A DNA stretch of 64,000 nucleotides from Catellatospora vulcania (GTDB lineage Bacteria; Actinomycetota; Actinomycetes; Mycobacteriales; Micromonosporaceae): positions 186,001 to 250,000 of the forward strand of contig NZ_WARX01000014.1 in NCBI RefSeq assembly GCF_009720385.1. The letters run 5' to 3'. Below are positions 17,555 to 25,874 of the stretch, piece after piece (position 1 is the stretch's first letter; each line of letters opens with the position of its first letter). The notes under the pieces were generated by a model. It worked only from the letters and a program-made list of their open reading frames with translations, made no database searches and was not told the origin of the DNA. Both the position numbers and the translations under genes were made by a program.

Positions 17555-19177
17555 ATGGTCTCGCGTCGTGGGGTGCTGTTCGGCGGCGGTGCCGTGGTCG
17601 TGGCGGGGCTGTTCGGGCGGCCGGCGAGCGCGGAGGGCCCGGCGAGCGATCCGTTCACGCTGGGTGTGGCCTCGGGTGACCCGTCCCCGGACGGATTCGT
17701 GATCTGGACCCGGCTGGCGGTGAGCCCGATGTCCGACGACGGCCGCGGGGGCATGGCCGACCGGGCTTACGAACTCTGGTGGCAGGTCGCCCACGACGAG
17801 CACTTCACCCGGCTGGCCGTGTCCGGCACGACCTGGGCGGAGCCGTCCTGGGCGCACAGCGTGCACGTCGAACCGTCGGGCCTCGCGCCTGGCCGGGAGT
17901 ACTTCTACCGCTTCGGCGTCGACCGCTGGATCTCCCCGGTGGGCCGTACCCGCACCGCCCCGGCCCGTGGCTCGATGCCGATAGCGCTGGACTTGGCCTT
18001 CCTGTCGTGCGCGCAGTACGAGCACGGCTTCTTCACCGGCTACCGCCGGATCGCGGAGTCCGAACCGGAGCTGATCGTGCATCTGGGCGACTACGTCTAC
18101 GAGTACGCGGCCCGGGTCTACAACGCGCCGAGCGGCAACGTGCGCGACCATGCCGGTCCGGAGACCCAGTCCCTGGCTAACTACCGGCAGCGTTTCGCGC
18201 AGTACAAGCTGGACCCGGATCTGCAGGCGGCGCACGCGGTCGCGCCGTGGCTGGTGGTCTTCGACGACCACGAGGTGGACAACAACTGGGCGGGGCCGGT
18301 GCCGGAGCGGCCGAACCCGCGCTTCGAGCAGCGCCGCACCGCGGCGATGCGGGCGTACTGGGAGAACATGCCGCTGCGCAACGCCCGGCAGCCGCGCGGC
18401 ACGGCGCTGCCGCTGTACCGCCGGGTGCGCTGGGGCGGCCTGGCCACCTTCCACCTGCTCGACACCCGGCAGTATCGCGACGACCAGGGCTGCGGCGACG
18501 GCTACCGGGACTGCCCGGCGGCCGGCGACCCGGCCCGCTCAATCCTCGGCGCGCCGCAGGAGAAGTGGCTGCTGGACGGGTTCCGGCGCAGCGGCGCGAC
18601 CTGGGACATCCTGGGCCAGCAGGTCTTCTTCGCGCAGCGCGACAGGGACCCGGGGCCGGTGCTGAGCACGAGCCAGGACGCCTGGGACGGGTACGCGGCC
18701 TCGCGGCAGCGGGTGGTGCAGGGCTGGCTCGACGCGAAGGTGCGCAACGCGGTGGTGCTGACCGGCGACGTGCACGCGCACTGGGCGGCCGATGTCAAGC
18801 TGGACTTCGCCGACCCGGACGCGCCGGTGGTCGGGTCGGAGCTGGTCTGCACCTCGCTGACCACGGGCGGCGACGGGTCCGACTCGGACCCGGCGACGCA
18901 CCCGTTCCTGGCCCACAACAAGCACCTGCGCCTCTACAACGGCCAGCGCGGCTACGTGCGCGCCACGGTCACCCCGGCCGAGCTGACCGCGGACTTCATG
19001 ACCCTGCCGTACGTGCACCGCGCCGGCGCGCCCGCCCAGCGCAAGGCGGGCTTCGTGATCGCGGACGGCGTGCCCGGCCTGCAGCGGCGCTACCTGCGCC
19101 CGTACACCGGGCCGCAGGCGTTCTCGCCGCAGGAGCAGGCCGACCGCACGGTGTGGTCGGAGACGGAGCGTCCGTGA
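17555..19177 (+). CDS. phoD: Alkaline phosphatase D, Tat-exported
   Basis: Secreted metallophosphatase/phosphodiesterase of the PhoD family. The 540-aa protein has a twin-arginine signal at the very start (VSRRGVLFGGG, then a hydrophobic core and a PASAEG cleavage region). GAGGGGG precedes the ATG. After the N-terminal FTLGVASGDPSPDGFVIWTR domain comes the metal core: FLSCAQYEHGFF, HLGDYVYEYA, DDHEVDNNW and LTGDVHAHW, all typical of PhoD metal binding. A Tat signal fits folding with metals before export. It stands alone; no phosphate-box was searched for systematically. Confidence 0.93.
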   Translation: MVSRRGVLFGGGAVVVAGLFGRPASAEGPASDPFTLGVASGDPSPDGFVIWTRLAVSPMSDDGRGGMADRAYELWWQVAHDEHFTRLAVSGTTWAEPSWAHSVHVEPSGLAPGREYFYRFGVDRWISPVGRTRTAPARGSMPIALDLAFLSCAQYEHGFFTGYRRIAESEPELIVHLGDYVYEYAARVYNAPSGNVRDHAGPETQSLANYRQRFAQYKLDPDLQAAHAVAPWLVVFDDHEVDNNWAGPVPERPNPRFEQRRTAAMRAYWENMPLRNARQPRGTALPLYRRVRWGGLATFHLLDTRQYRDDQGCGDGYRDCPAAGDPARSILGAPQEKWLLDGFRRSGATWDILGQQVFFAQRDRDPGPVLSTSQDAWDGYAASRQRVVQGWLDAKVRNAVVLTGDVHAHWAADVKLDFADPDAPVVGSELVCTSLTTGGDGSDSDPATHPFLAHNKHLRLYNGQRGYVRATVTPAELTADFMTLPYVHRAGAPAQRKAGFVIADGVPGLQRRYLRPYTGPQAFSPQEQADRTVWSETERP

Positions 19178-19235
19178 CGATTTCCCGGCCGTGCGGAGGT
19201 GCCGCGAGCGTCCCACCCTCCGGTAACCTCTGCGC

Positions 19236-19925
19236 GTGCTGGACATCCGGAGGGCGCGACGGCGGGGCGCGATCCTGTTCGACCTCTACGAAACCCTGAT
19301 CCCGGATCGGACGCCCGCGCAGCGTGACGAGGTCAGCCGACGGATGGCCGGGGCGCTGGGCGTGGATCCGGACGGGTTCGCCACCCTGTTCCGGGGCACG
19401 ATGGCGGCCCGGATGCGCGGCGAGTTCGGCACGCTGAGCGAGACCATCCGCACCCTGGCGTACCGGCTGGGCGGTGAGCCCACGGACGCGGCGGTGCGCT
19501 TCGCGGAGGTGGCCCGGCTGCGGTTCACCCGGGAGGTGCTCTGGCCCTCCGCCCGCGTGCTGGCGGTGCTGGACGGGCTGCGCGCCGCGGGCCACCCCCT
19601 GGGACTGGTCACGAACTGCTCGACGGAGACCGTGACGCTGTGGCGGGAGCAGCCGCTGGCGCCGCGGTTCGACGTCGCGGGGTTCTCCTGCCTGCTCGGG
19701 GTGACCAAGCCCGACCCGGTGCTGTTCCTCAAGGTGTGCGGGGACCTGGGCGTCCCGCCGCAGGAGTGCGTCTTCGTCGGCGACGGTCACGGCGGCGAGC
19801 TGGCCGCGGCCGCGGCGCTGGGGATGCGGGTGGTGCGCTCGGTCGAGCACGCCGACAGCGATCCGGGCTGGAACGGGGAGACCGTCCACCGTCTGGGTGA
19901 CCTGCCCGCCCTGCTGGCTGCCTGA
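19236..19925 (+). CDS. HAD-family hydrolase
   Basis: A 229-aa haloacid-dehalogenase-like phosphatase starting at a GTG. Motif I is LFDLYETL, with Tyr in place of the second Asp (DxYxT), as in dehalogenase-like members. Motif II is LVTNCST. Motif III/IV are the lysine of TKPDPVLF and FVGDGHGGEL. The cap is helical (about 25-110). The substrate is unknown. It lies between phoD and an ABC exporter on the same strand, with 58 bases before it and 55 after, so operon membership is uncertain. Confidence 0.87.
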   Translation: MLDIRRARRRGAILFDLYETLIPDRTPAQRDEVSRRMAGALGVDPDGFATLFRGTMAARMRGEFGTLSETIRTLAYRLGGEPTDAAVRFAEVARLRFTREVLWPSARVLAVLDGLRAAGHPLGLVTNCSTETVTLWREQPLAPRFDVAGFSCLLGVTKPDPVLFLKVCGDLGVPPQECVFVGDGHGGELAAAAALGMRVVRSVEHADSDPGWNGETVHRLGDLPALLAA

Positions 19926-19980
19926 ATGCCGGGAAAACCGGTGGCGCTCGACGGGGTGGACTAGTAAGTTCGGCTCCGCT

Positions 19981-21684
19981 ATGCGTTCCTTACCTCTGGC
20001 CGATCCCGGCACCCCCGACAGCAGGTCAGCCTTCCGGTATCTGTGGTGGCTGGCCTCGCACCAGTTCCGGACCATCGGCCTGGGCATGTTCTTCGGCATC
20101 ACCTGGATGCTGGTGGGCGCGCTGATACCCATGGTCATCGGTAAGGCGATCGATGCCGGCATCACCACCAAGGACACCTCCGCCCTGGCCCGCTGGGCCG
20201 GGGCGTTCATGCTGCTGGGGCTGGTGCAGGCGGGCAGCGGCATCATGCGCCACCGCAACGCGGTGTTCAACTGGATGTCGGCGAACTTCCGCACCGTGCA
20301 GGCGGTCGTGCGGCACGCCAACCGCCTCGGCGCGACCCTGCCCAAGCGCATGGCCACCGGTGAGGTCGTCGCCATCGGCGCCGCCGACACCAGCCACATC
20401 GGCAACGCGCTCGACATCACCGCCCGCGGCTCGGCCGCGGTCGTCAGCCTGATCACCGTCACCGTCATCCTGCTGACCGCGTCGGTCAAGCTGGGTCTGG
20501 TGGTGCTGCTCGGCGTGCCGGTGCAGATGGCGGTGGTGAGCCTGCTCATCAAGCCGCTGCACCGCCGCCAGCAGGCATACCGCGACCAGCAGGGGGCGCT
20601 CACCGGGCGGGCAGTCGACATCGTCGCGGGCCTGCGCGTGCTGCGCGGCATCGGCGGCGAGCAGGTCTTCGCCGACCGCTACCGGACCCAGTCGCAGCAG
20701 CTGCGCGAGGCGGGCGTACGGGCGGCGCGGATCGACTCGCTGCTGGAGTCGATCCAGGTGCTGATGCCCGGACTGTTCCTGGCCCTGGTCACCTGGCTCG
20801 GCGCGCGGCTCGCCGTCGCGGGCGAGATCGGGCCGGGTGACCTGGCGGCCTTCTACGGTTATGCCGCGTTCCTGGTCATGCCGATGCGCACGCTCGCGGA
20901 GATGCTGGAGAAGATGACGCGCGGCCATGTCTCGGCGGGCCGGGTGCTCAAGGTGCTGCGGCTCGAACCGGAGATCACCGCCCCGGCGTCGCCGCAGCCG
21001 CTGCCCGAACACGGCACGCTGGTGGACGTGAAGTCCGGCCTGTCCCTGCGGCCCGGCGTGCTGACCGTGCTGGCCGCGGACCGGCCCGAGGACGCGATCG
21101 AGATCGCCGACCGGCTCGGCCGGTACGCCGAGGGCGAGGTGACCCTGGGCGGCGTGCCGCTGTCCGCCGCGACGCGGGACGAGGTGCGCGCCCGCATCCT
21201 GGTCGCCGACAACAACGCCCGGCTGTTCAGCGGCCCGCTGCGCGAGGAGCTGGACCCCACCGGCACGGCCGTCGACGAGCAGATCCTCGCCGCGCTGCGG
21301 GTCGCCAGCGCCGAGGAGGTCCTCGACGCGCTGCCGGACGGCCTCGCCGCGTTCGTCGCCGAGCGCGGGCGGGAGTTCTCCGGCGGCCAGCAGCAGCGGC
21401 TGCGGCTGGCCCGGGCGCTGCTCGCCGACGCGCCGATCCTGATCATGGTCGAGCCGACCAGCGCCGTCGACGCGCACACCGAGGCCCGTATCGCGCGCCG
21501 CATCGGCCCCGCCCGGCAGGGCCGCACCACGCTGCTCGCCGCCACCAGCCCGCTGCTGCTGGACCAGGCCGATCACGTCGTCTTCGTCGACGACGGCAAG
21601 GTCATTGCCGAGGGCACCCACCGCGAGCTGCTGGCGGGCGAGCCCCGCTACCGCGCCGTGGTGACCAGGAGCGTGGACGCATGA
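19981..21684 (+). CDS. Heterodimeric ABC exporter subunit with degenerate ATPase (keeps only the signature motif)
   Basis: A 567-aa fused permease-ATPase. Residues 1-330 contain six membrane segments of the exporter type. The nucleotide-binding domain (about 340-567) is strongly degenerate. The Walker A position reads VLTVLAADRPEDAIEI (about 359-374) with no GxxGxGKS. The Q-loop region is VADNNARLFSG without the Gln. Walker B is LIMVEPTSA, with Val replacing the Asp. The H-loop histidine is replaced (LLAATSPLL). The LSGGQ signature is kept (FSGGQQQRLRLARALL, about 466). It must therefore pair with the next gene, whose defects are the opposite. The start at 19981 is the only one giving a sensible N-terminus; the ribosome-binding site is weak. 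Confidence 0.92.
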   Translation: MRSLPLADPGTPDSRSAFRYLWWLASHQFRTIGLGMFFGITWMLVGALIPMVIGKAIDAGITTKDTSALARWAGAFMLLGLVQAGSGIMRHRNAVFNWMSANFRTVQAVVRHANRLGATLPKRMATGEVVAIGAADTSHIGNALDITARGSAAVVSLITVTVILLTASVKLGLVVLLGVPVQMAVVSLLIKPLHRRQQAYRDQQGALTGRAVDIVAGLRVLRGIGGEQVFADRYRTQSQQLREAGVRAARIDSLLESIQVLMPGLFLALVTWLGARLAVAGEIGPGDLAAFYGYAAFLVMPMRTLAEMLEKMTRGHVSAGRVLKVLRLEPEITAPASPQPLPEHGTLVDVKSGLSLRPGVLTVLAADRPEDAIEIADRLGRYAEGEVTLGGVPLSAATRDEVRARILVADNNARLFSGPLREELDPTGTAVDEQILAALRVASAEEVLDALPDGLAAFVAERGREFSGGQQQRLRLARALLADAPILIMVEPTSAVDAHTEARIARRIGPARQGRTTLLAATSPLLLDQADHVVFVDDGKVIAEGTHRELLAGEPRYRAVVTRSVDA

Positions 21685-21752
21685 GCGAGCGCAGCGAGCG
21701 AATCATGTGGACGGGCCAGGCCGCCGACGAGCGCGGCGAGGAGAAGGCGTGA
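21681..21752 (+). repeat. Bridging mini-ORF cassette 1 between ABC exporter genes
   Basis: A 23-codon ORF starting at an ATG that overlaps the stop of the first ABC gene and ending in a TGA that overlaps the GTG of the next mini-ORF. The peptide starts MSERSERIM and ends AADERGEEKA. The 5' and 3' parts repeat closely in the next unit; the middle varies. Confidence 0.75.
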
Positions 21753-21826
21753 GCGAGCGCAGCGAGCGAACCATGCGGTGGGGGCAGTCTCATGCCGCCG
21801 ACGAGCGCAGCGAGGAGAAGGCATGA
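21749..21826 (+). repeat. Bridging mini-ORF cassette 2 between ABC exporter genes
   Basis: A 25-codon ORF in tandem with cassette 1. It begins VSERSERTM, ends AADERSEEKA, and its TGA overlaps the ATG of the second ABC gene. The final gaggagaaggc is that gene's Shine-Dalgarno sequence. Confidence 0.75.
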
Positions 21827-23562
21827 GCAGGGTGCAACTGCCGGTCGCGGACGTGGCCGCGGTGCGCCGGTATGCCCGGCAGCTGCTCGGCCGGCACCCC
21901 GGCGCGCTCGCCCGGGTCGTCGTGCTGCACGGGCTCGCCGCGCTGGCGGGCCTGGTCACGCCGTACCTGCTCGGGCGGCTGATCGGCGGCATCGGCAACG
22001 GCATGACGCTGTCCGACGTCGACGGGATCGCCCTCGCGCTGGTGACGTTCGTGCTGGTGCAGGCCGTGCTCACCCGGTTCGCCGCGTTCGCGTCGGCGAC
22101 GCTGGGCGAGCGGGTGCTGGCCGAGCTGCGTGAGGAGTTCGTCGACCGGGTGCTGGCCATCCCGCTGTCCACCGTGGAGCGGGCGGGCACCGGTGACCTG
22201 GTCACCCGTACCAGCCGGGATGTCGCGCAGCTGTCGCACAGCATGCGCCGGGGCGTGCCGGAGACGCTGATCGCCCTGATCACGCTGCTGCTGACCGCGG
22301 CGGCCCTGGTCTGGCTGTCCCCGCTGCTGGCCCTGCCCTGCCTGGTCGGCGCGCCGATCATCGTCGGCGGCGCCCGCTGGTACCTGCGCCGCGCGCCCAA
22401 GGCCTACCTGCGCGAGAACGCCGCCTCCTCCGAGGTCATCGACGGGCTCACGGAGACCTTCGACGGCGCGCGGACCACCGAGGCGCTGCGCACCGGCGCC
22501 CGCCGGATCCGCCGCACCGACCACGACCTGCACGAGCAGTACCGGGCCGAGCGGGCCACGCTGCGGCTGCGCACCTTCTTCTGGCCGATCGTCGACCTGG
22601 GCTTCACCCTGCCCGTGGCGGCAACGCTGCTGCTGGGCGGCTGGTTCTACATCAAGGGCTGGGTGCCGCTGGCCCTGGTCGTCACCGCGGTGTTCTACGT
22701 GCAGCAGCTGATCGAGCCGATCGACCGGCTGCTCGGCTGGGCCGATGAGCTGCAGGTCGGCGCGACGTCGCTGGCCCGGCTGCTGGGCGTGGCCGAGATC
22801 GCCGACGACCGGGAGGTCACCGGCGTGCGCCCCGACTCGGAGCGGCTCACTGCGACGGACGTGCGCTACGCGTACGTCGAGGGCCGCGACGTGCTGCACG
22901 GCGTCGACCTGTCCATCGCGCCCGGCGAGCGGCTGGCCATGGTCGGCCCGTCCGGCGCGGGCAAGTCGACGCTGGGGCGGCTGCTGGCGGGCATCGACGG
23001 GCCGCGTACCGGCACCGTCGCCGTCGGCGGCGCGCCGCTGGTCGAGCTGCCGCTGGAGGAGCTGCGCGGCCACGTCGCGCTGGTCACCCAGGAGCACCAC
23101 GTCTTCGTGGGCACGCTGCGCGACAACCTGGCCCTGGCCCGGCCGGACGCGTCCGAGGAGCGGCTGCGCGAGGCGCTGGCCGCCGTCGACGCGCTGGACT
23201 GGGTGGACGAGCTGCCCGCGGGCCTCGACACGGAGGTCGGCGGCGGGCGGCATGAGATCTCACCCGCGCAGGCGCAGCAGCTTGCGCTCGCCCGCCTCGT
23301 GCTGGCCGACCCGCACACACTGGTGCTGGACGAGGCGACCTCGCTGATCGACCCGCGCGCGGCCCGGCACCTGGAACGCTCGCTGGCCGCGGTGCTGGAC
23401 GGGCGGACCGTGGTCGCGATCGCGCACCGGTTGTTCTCGGCGCACGACGCCGACCGGGTCGCCGTGGTCGAGGACGGCCGCATCGCGGAGCTGGGCTCGC
23501 ATGACGAGCTCGTCGCCGCCGACGGTTCCTATGCCGCGCTCTGGCGGTCCTGGCAGTCCTGA
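21823..23562 (+). CDS. Heterodimeric ABC exporter subunit with intact Walker motifs and lost signature
   Basis: A 579-aa fused permease-ATPase, with six membrane segments in residues 1-320 and a nucleotide-binding domain in about 340-579. Walker A is GPSGAGKST (about 375-383), the Q-loop is VTQEHHVF, Walker B is TLVLDEATS with the catalytic Glu, and the H-loop is VAIAHRL, all intact. The signature, normally LSGGQ, reads ISPAQAQ (about 479-485). Combined with the upstream gene, exactly one composite ATP site (these Walker motifs plus the partner's FSGGQ) can work; the other has neither Walker A nor signature. Substrate unknown. The ATG lies within a start cassette. Confidence 0.93.
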   Translation: MSRVQLPVADVAAVRRYARQLLGRHPGALARVVVLHGLAALAGLVTPYLLGRLIGGIGNGMTLSDVDGIALALVTFVLVQAVLTRFAAFASATLGERVLAELREEFVDRVLAIPLSTVERAGTGDLVTRTSRDVAQLSHSMRRGVPETLIALITLLLTAAALVWLSPLLALPCLVGAPIIVGGARWYLRRAPKAYLRENAASSEVIDGLTETFDGARTTEALRTGARRIRRTDHDLHEQYRAERATLRLRTFFWPIVDLGFTLPVAATLLLGGWFYIKGWVPLALVVTAVFYVQQLIEPIDRLLGWADELQVGATSLARLLGVAEIADDREVTGVRPDSERLTATDVRYAYVEGRDVLHGVDLSIAPGERLAMVGPSGAGKSTLGRLLAGIDGPRTGTVAVGGAPLVELPLEELRGHVALVTQEHHVFVGTLRDNLALARPDASEERLREALAAVDALDWVDELPAGLDTEVGGGRHEISPAQAQQLALARLVLADPHTLVLDEATSLIDPRAARHLERSLAAVLDGRTVVAIAHRLFSAHDADRVAVVEDGRIAELGSHDELVAADGSYAALWRSWQS

Positions 23563-23585
23563 CCGCGTTCCGCAGCCCGTTCTTC

Positions 23586-23650
23586 ATAGACGTTGGCCTA
23601 TCTGGATGAGTTCGATCGCCGAATTCTCATCTGGATAGGCCAACGTCTAT
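23586..23650. repeat. Dispersed palindrome family A, copy 1
   Basis: A 65-bp element: 25-base arms at 23586-23610 and 23626-23650 (23 of 25 pair) around a 15-base centre starting ttcgatcgc. The first arm begins atagacgttggcctatctgg. A second copy at 52035-52099 has an identical first arm. This copy lies between convergent genes and its right end provides the TAG stop of the methylase gene. Confidence 0.85.
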
Positions 23651-24633
23651 CGGGGGGCGGGTGAGCCGCCCGCGGCTGGTCCGGTCAGGGCCGCGTGGAC
23701 CGCGTCGGGGCCGCCGAGGCGGGCGGCCAGGGCGGGGGAGAGGTAGAGGGACTCGACGGTGCGGGTGTGCCGGCCGTTGAGGGTGGCCTGGGAGGACGTG
23801 CCCGCGTCGAGGTGCAGGTGGAGCAGGCCGAGTTCGGCGGGGAGCGGGTCGCCGTAGGTGCGTTCGGCGGCGTCGCCTTCGCGGGACGGACCGTCGTAGG
23901 ACAGGCCGTCGTAGGACAGCAGGAACGAGGTGTTCCGGGCGACTGCCTCGCGCAGTCGGGCCACGAACGCCTCGCGGGGCAGCCCGGCCATGTACCGGTG
24001 GTCCCGGGCCTGGCTCACGCCCTGGTAGGGCGGGTCGAGGTAGACGACGTCGGCGGGTTCGGCGCTGCTGAGCACGTCGGCGTAGTCGGCGGTGTACGCC
24101 CGGCAGCCGGACAGGACCCGGGCGGTGGCGGCCAGCCGGGTGCGCATCGCGGCTGGGCGCGCGCCCAGCCGCCGCCGGTCGGGGCCTTGGTTGAAGCCGC
24201 CGTCGCGGTTGTAGCGCACCGCCGCCTTGACGCAGCGGGCGAGCAGGTAGAGCAGGCAGTGCGGCTCGTGGGTCTGGTTGAAGCGGGTGCGCACCGCGTC
24301 GTAGTACGCCTTCGGGTCGGCCAGCTGCTCGTGCCACAGCCGTTCGTAGTCGTCGGCGAGCGCGACCGGCTCGGCCAGCACCCGCTGCCACAGCCGCATC
24401 AGCGGCTCGTTCACGTCGCTGATCTCCGCGGTGTCGCCGATGCGCAGGTGGCGGGCGGCGATGGCGACGGCGGCCGACCCGGCGAACGGCTCCAGCAGCC
24501 GGGCGGTGTCCGGCGGCAGCAGCGGCACGATCGCGTGTGCGAGCTGCCGCTTGCTGCCCTGGTACGGGATCGCGTGCGGCGCGTCGGACAGGCCGGGCAG
24601 GCGACGAGGCGGGAAGGGGGCGAGCACAACCAT
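23647..24633 (-). CDS. Orphan Dam-type DNA adenine methylase (D12 class)
   Basis: N6-adenine DNA methyltransferase of the D12/Dam class, 328 aa. Motif I region IPYQGSKRQLA is near the N-terminus, LLEPFAGSAAVAIA is the SAM-binding loop, and the catalytic DPPY is at residues 200-203 (VVYLDPPYQG). The usual Dam target is GATC, but specificity here is unproven. There is no restriction endonuclease or specificity subunit next to it, so it looks solitary. A 15-bp in-frame tandem duplication (23891-23919) gives SYDGL-SYDGP. The stop codon lies inside a family A palindrome. Codon usage looks like its neighbours. Confidence 0.88.
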   Translation of the reverse strand: MVVLAPFPPRRLPGLSDAPHAIPYQGSKRQLAHAIVPLLPPDTARLLEPFAGSAAVAIAARHLRIGDTAEISDVNEPLMRLWQRVLAEPVALADDYERLWHEQLADPKAYYDAVRTRFNQTHEPHCLLYLLARCVKAAVRYNRDGGFNQGPDRRRLGARPAAMRTRLAATARVLSGCRAYTADYADVLSSAEPADVVYLDPPYQGVSQARDHRYMAGLPREAFVARLREAVARNTSFLLSYDGLSYDGPSREGDAAERTYGDPLPAELGLLHLHLDAGTSSQATLNGRHTRTVESLYLSPALAARLGGPDAVHAALTGPAAGGSPAPR

Positions 24634-24669
24634 CCATTGTGCTGGATGGTTCGGGCTACCGGCCGGTAT

Positions 24670-25845
24670 TCACCCCAGCGGGTCGGCGAGCAACTGCTCG
24701 AAGGCGAGTTCCGCCGCGCCCAGCAGGGCCGCGTCGCCGCCCAGCTTGGGCGTGCGCAGCCGGACGTGCTCGCGGGTGGCGGGCAGGCCGATGCTGTTCA
24801 GCCGGCTGCGCACCTGCGCCGCCGAGGCCAGGTAGACGTCGCGCAGCGTGCCGCCGAAGATGACCAGCTCAGGGTTGAAGATGTTGACCAGGTTGGCCAC
24901 GCCGAACCCGAGCCAGTCGCCGACCTGGCGTACCGCGACCTGGGCGGTGGCGTCGCCGCGCGCGGCGGCCTCGACCACGGCCAGCACCGCCTCGCTGCCC
25001 AGCGCGGTGTCCCGGCCGGCCGCGCGCAGCAGCGCCTGCTCGCCGATCTCGGTCTCCCAGCAGCCGCGGGAGCCGCAGCCGCAGGGGCGGCCGTGCGGGT
25101 TGACCACCATGTGGCCGACCTCGCCGCCGTAACCGCCGTGCCCGGTGACCCGGCGCCCGCCGGCGATGATGCCCGCGCCGACGCCGACGTCGCCGTACAT
25201 GTAGATGATGTTGTCGCAGCCCACGGCGACGCCGCGGGTGTGCTCGGCGAGCGCGCACAGATCTGCCACGTTGCCGACGGCGACCTGCGGGAGCAGGTCG
25301 GGCAGCCGGTCCTGCAGCGCGTGCCCGAGCGGCTCGTCCAGCCAGCCCAGGTGCGGTCCGAGCCGGACCAGGCCGTCCTCGCGGCGGACCAGCCCGCACA
25401 CGGCGATGCCGGCCCCGATGCACCGGGCCTGCGGCTTGACGCTCTCTGCCATCTGCGCGACGAACTCGGCCACGGGGCGTACCGCCTCGATGGCCTCGCC
25501 GTGCGGGCGCGGCGCCTCCCGCTGATCCAGGATGACGCCGCCCAGCCCGACCCGCGCCACCCGGATCCGGTCCACCTCCACGCTCGCGGCGTAGGCGTAG
25601 ACCAGGTCCGAGGACGGGCGCACCACCAGCGACGGGCGGCCGGCGCGGCCGGTCTCCCGCGGCGCCTCCTCGCTGACCAGGCCGACAGCGGCCAGGTCAG
25701 CGGTGAGGGCGCCGATGGTGGAGCGGTTGAGACCGAGTTCGGAGGTGAGCTCGGCGCGGGAGATGGAGCCGCGCACGTGCACGAACCGCAGCAACGCGCC
25801 GAGGTTCTGCCGCCGGATCTCCTCCTGGCTCGGTCCCGCTCGCAT
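24670..25845 (-). CDS. ROK-family transcriptional regulator of the sugar importer
   Basis: A 391-aa repressor of the ROK/NagC/XylR type. The N-terminal winged helix (about 1-75) contains QNLGALLRFVHVRGSISRAE and LNRSTIGALTADL. The sugar-kinase-like domain follows, with GAGIAVCG, DVGVGAGIIAGG and the zinc motif GHMVVNPHGRPCGCGSRGCW. It is the last gene of a four-gene minus-strand run SBP - ATPase - permease - ROK, so it most likely controls that importer. The inducer is not predictable beyond a sugar, possibly xylose because the transport proteins resemble XylFGH. Confidence 0.9.
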   Translation of the reverse strand: MRAGPSQEEIRRQNLGALLRFVHVRGSISRAELTSELGLNRSTIGALTADLAAVGLVSEEAPRETGRAGRPSLVVRPSSDLVYAYAASVEVDRIRVARVGLGGVILDQREAPRPHGEAIEAVRPVAEFVAQMAESVKPQARCIGAGIAVCGLVRREDGLVRLGPHLGWLDEPLGHALQDRLPDLLPQVAVGNVADLCALAEHTRGVAVGCDNIIYMYGDVGVGAGIIAGGRRVTGHGGYGGEVGHMVVNPHGRPCGCGSRGCWETEIGEQALLRAAGRDTALGSEAVLAVVEAAARGDATAQVAVRQVGDWLGFGVANLVNIFNPELVIFGGTLRDVYLASAAQVRSRLNSIGLPATREHVRLRTPKLGGDAALLGAAELAFEQLLADPLG

Positions 25846-25874
25846 GATTCTCCCGTTTACAGGCGTACGTCGGT

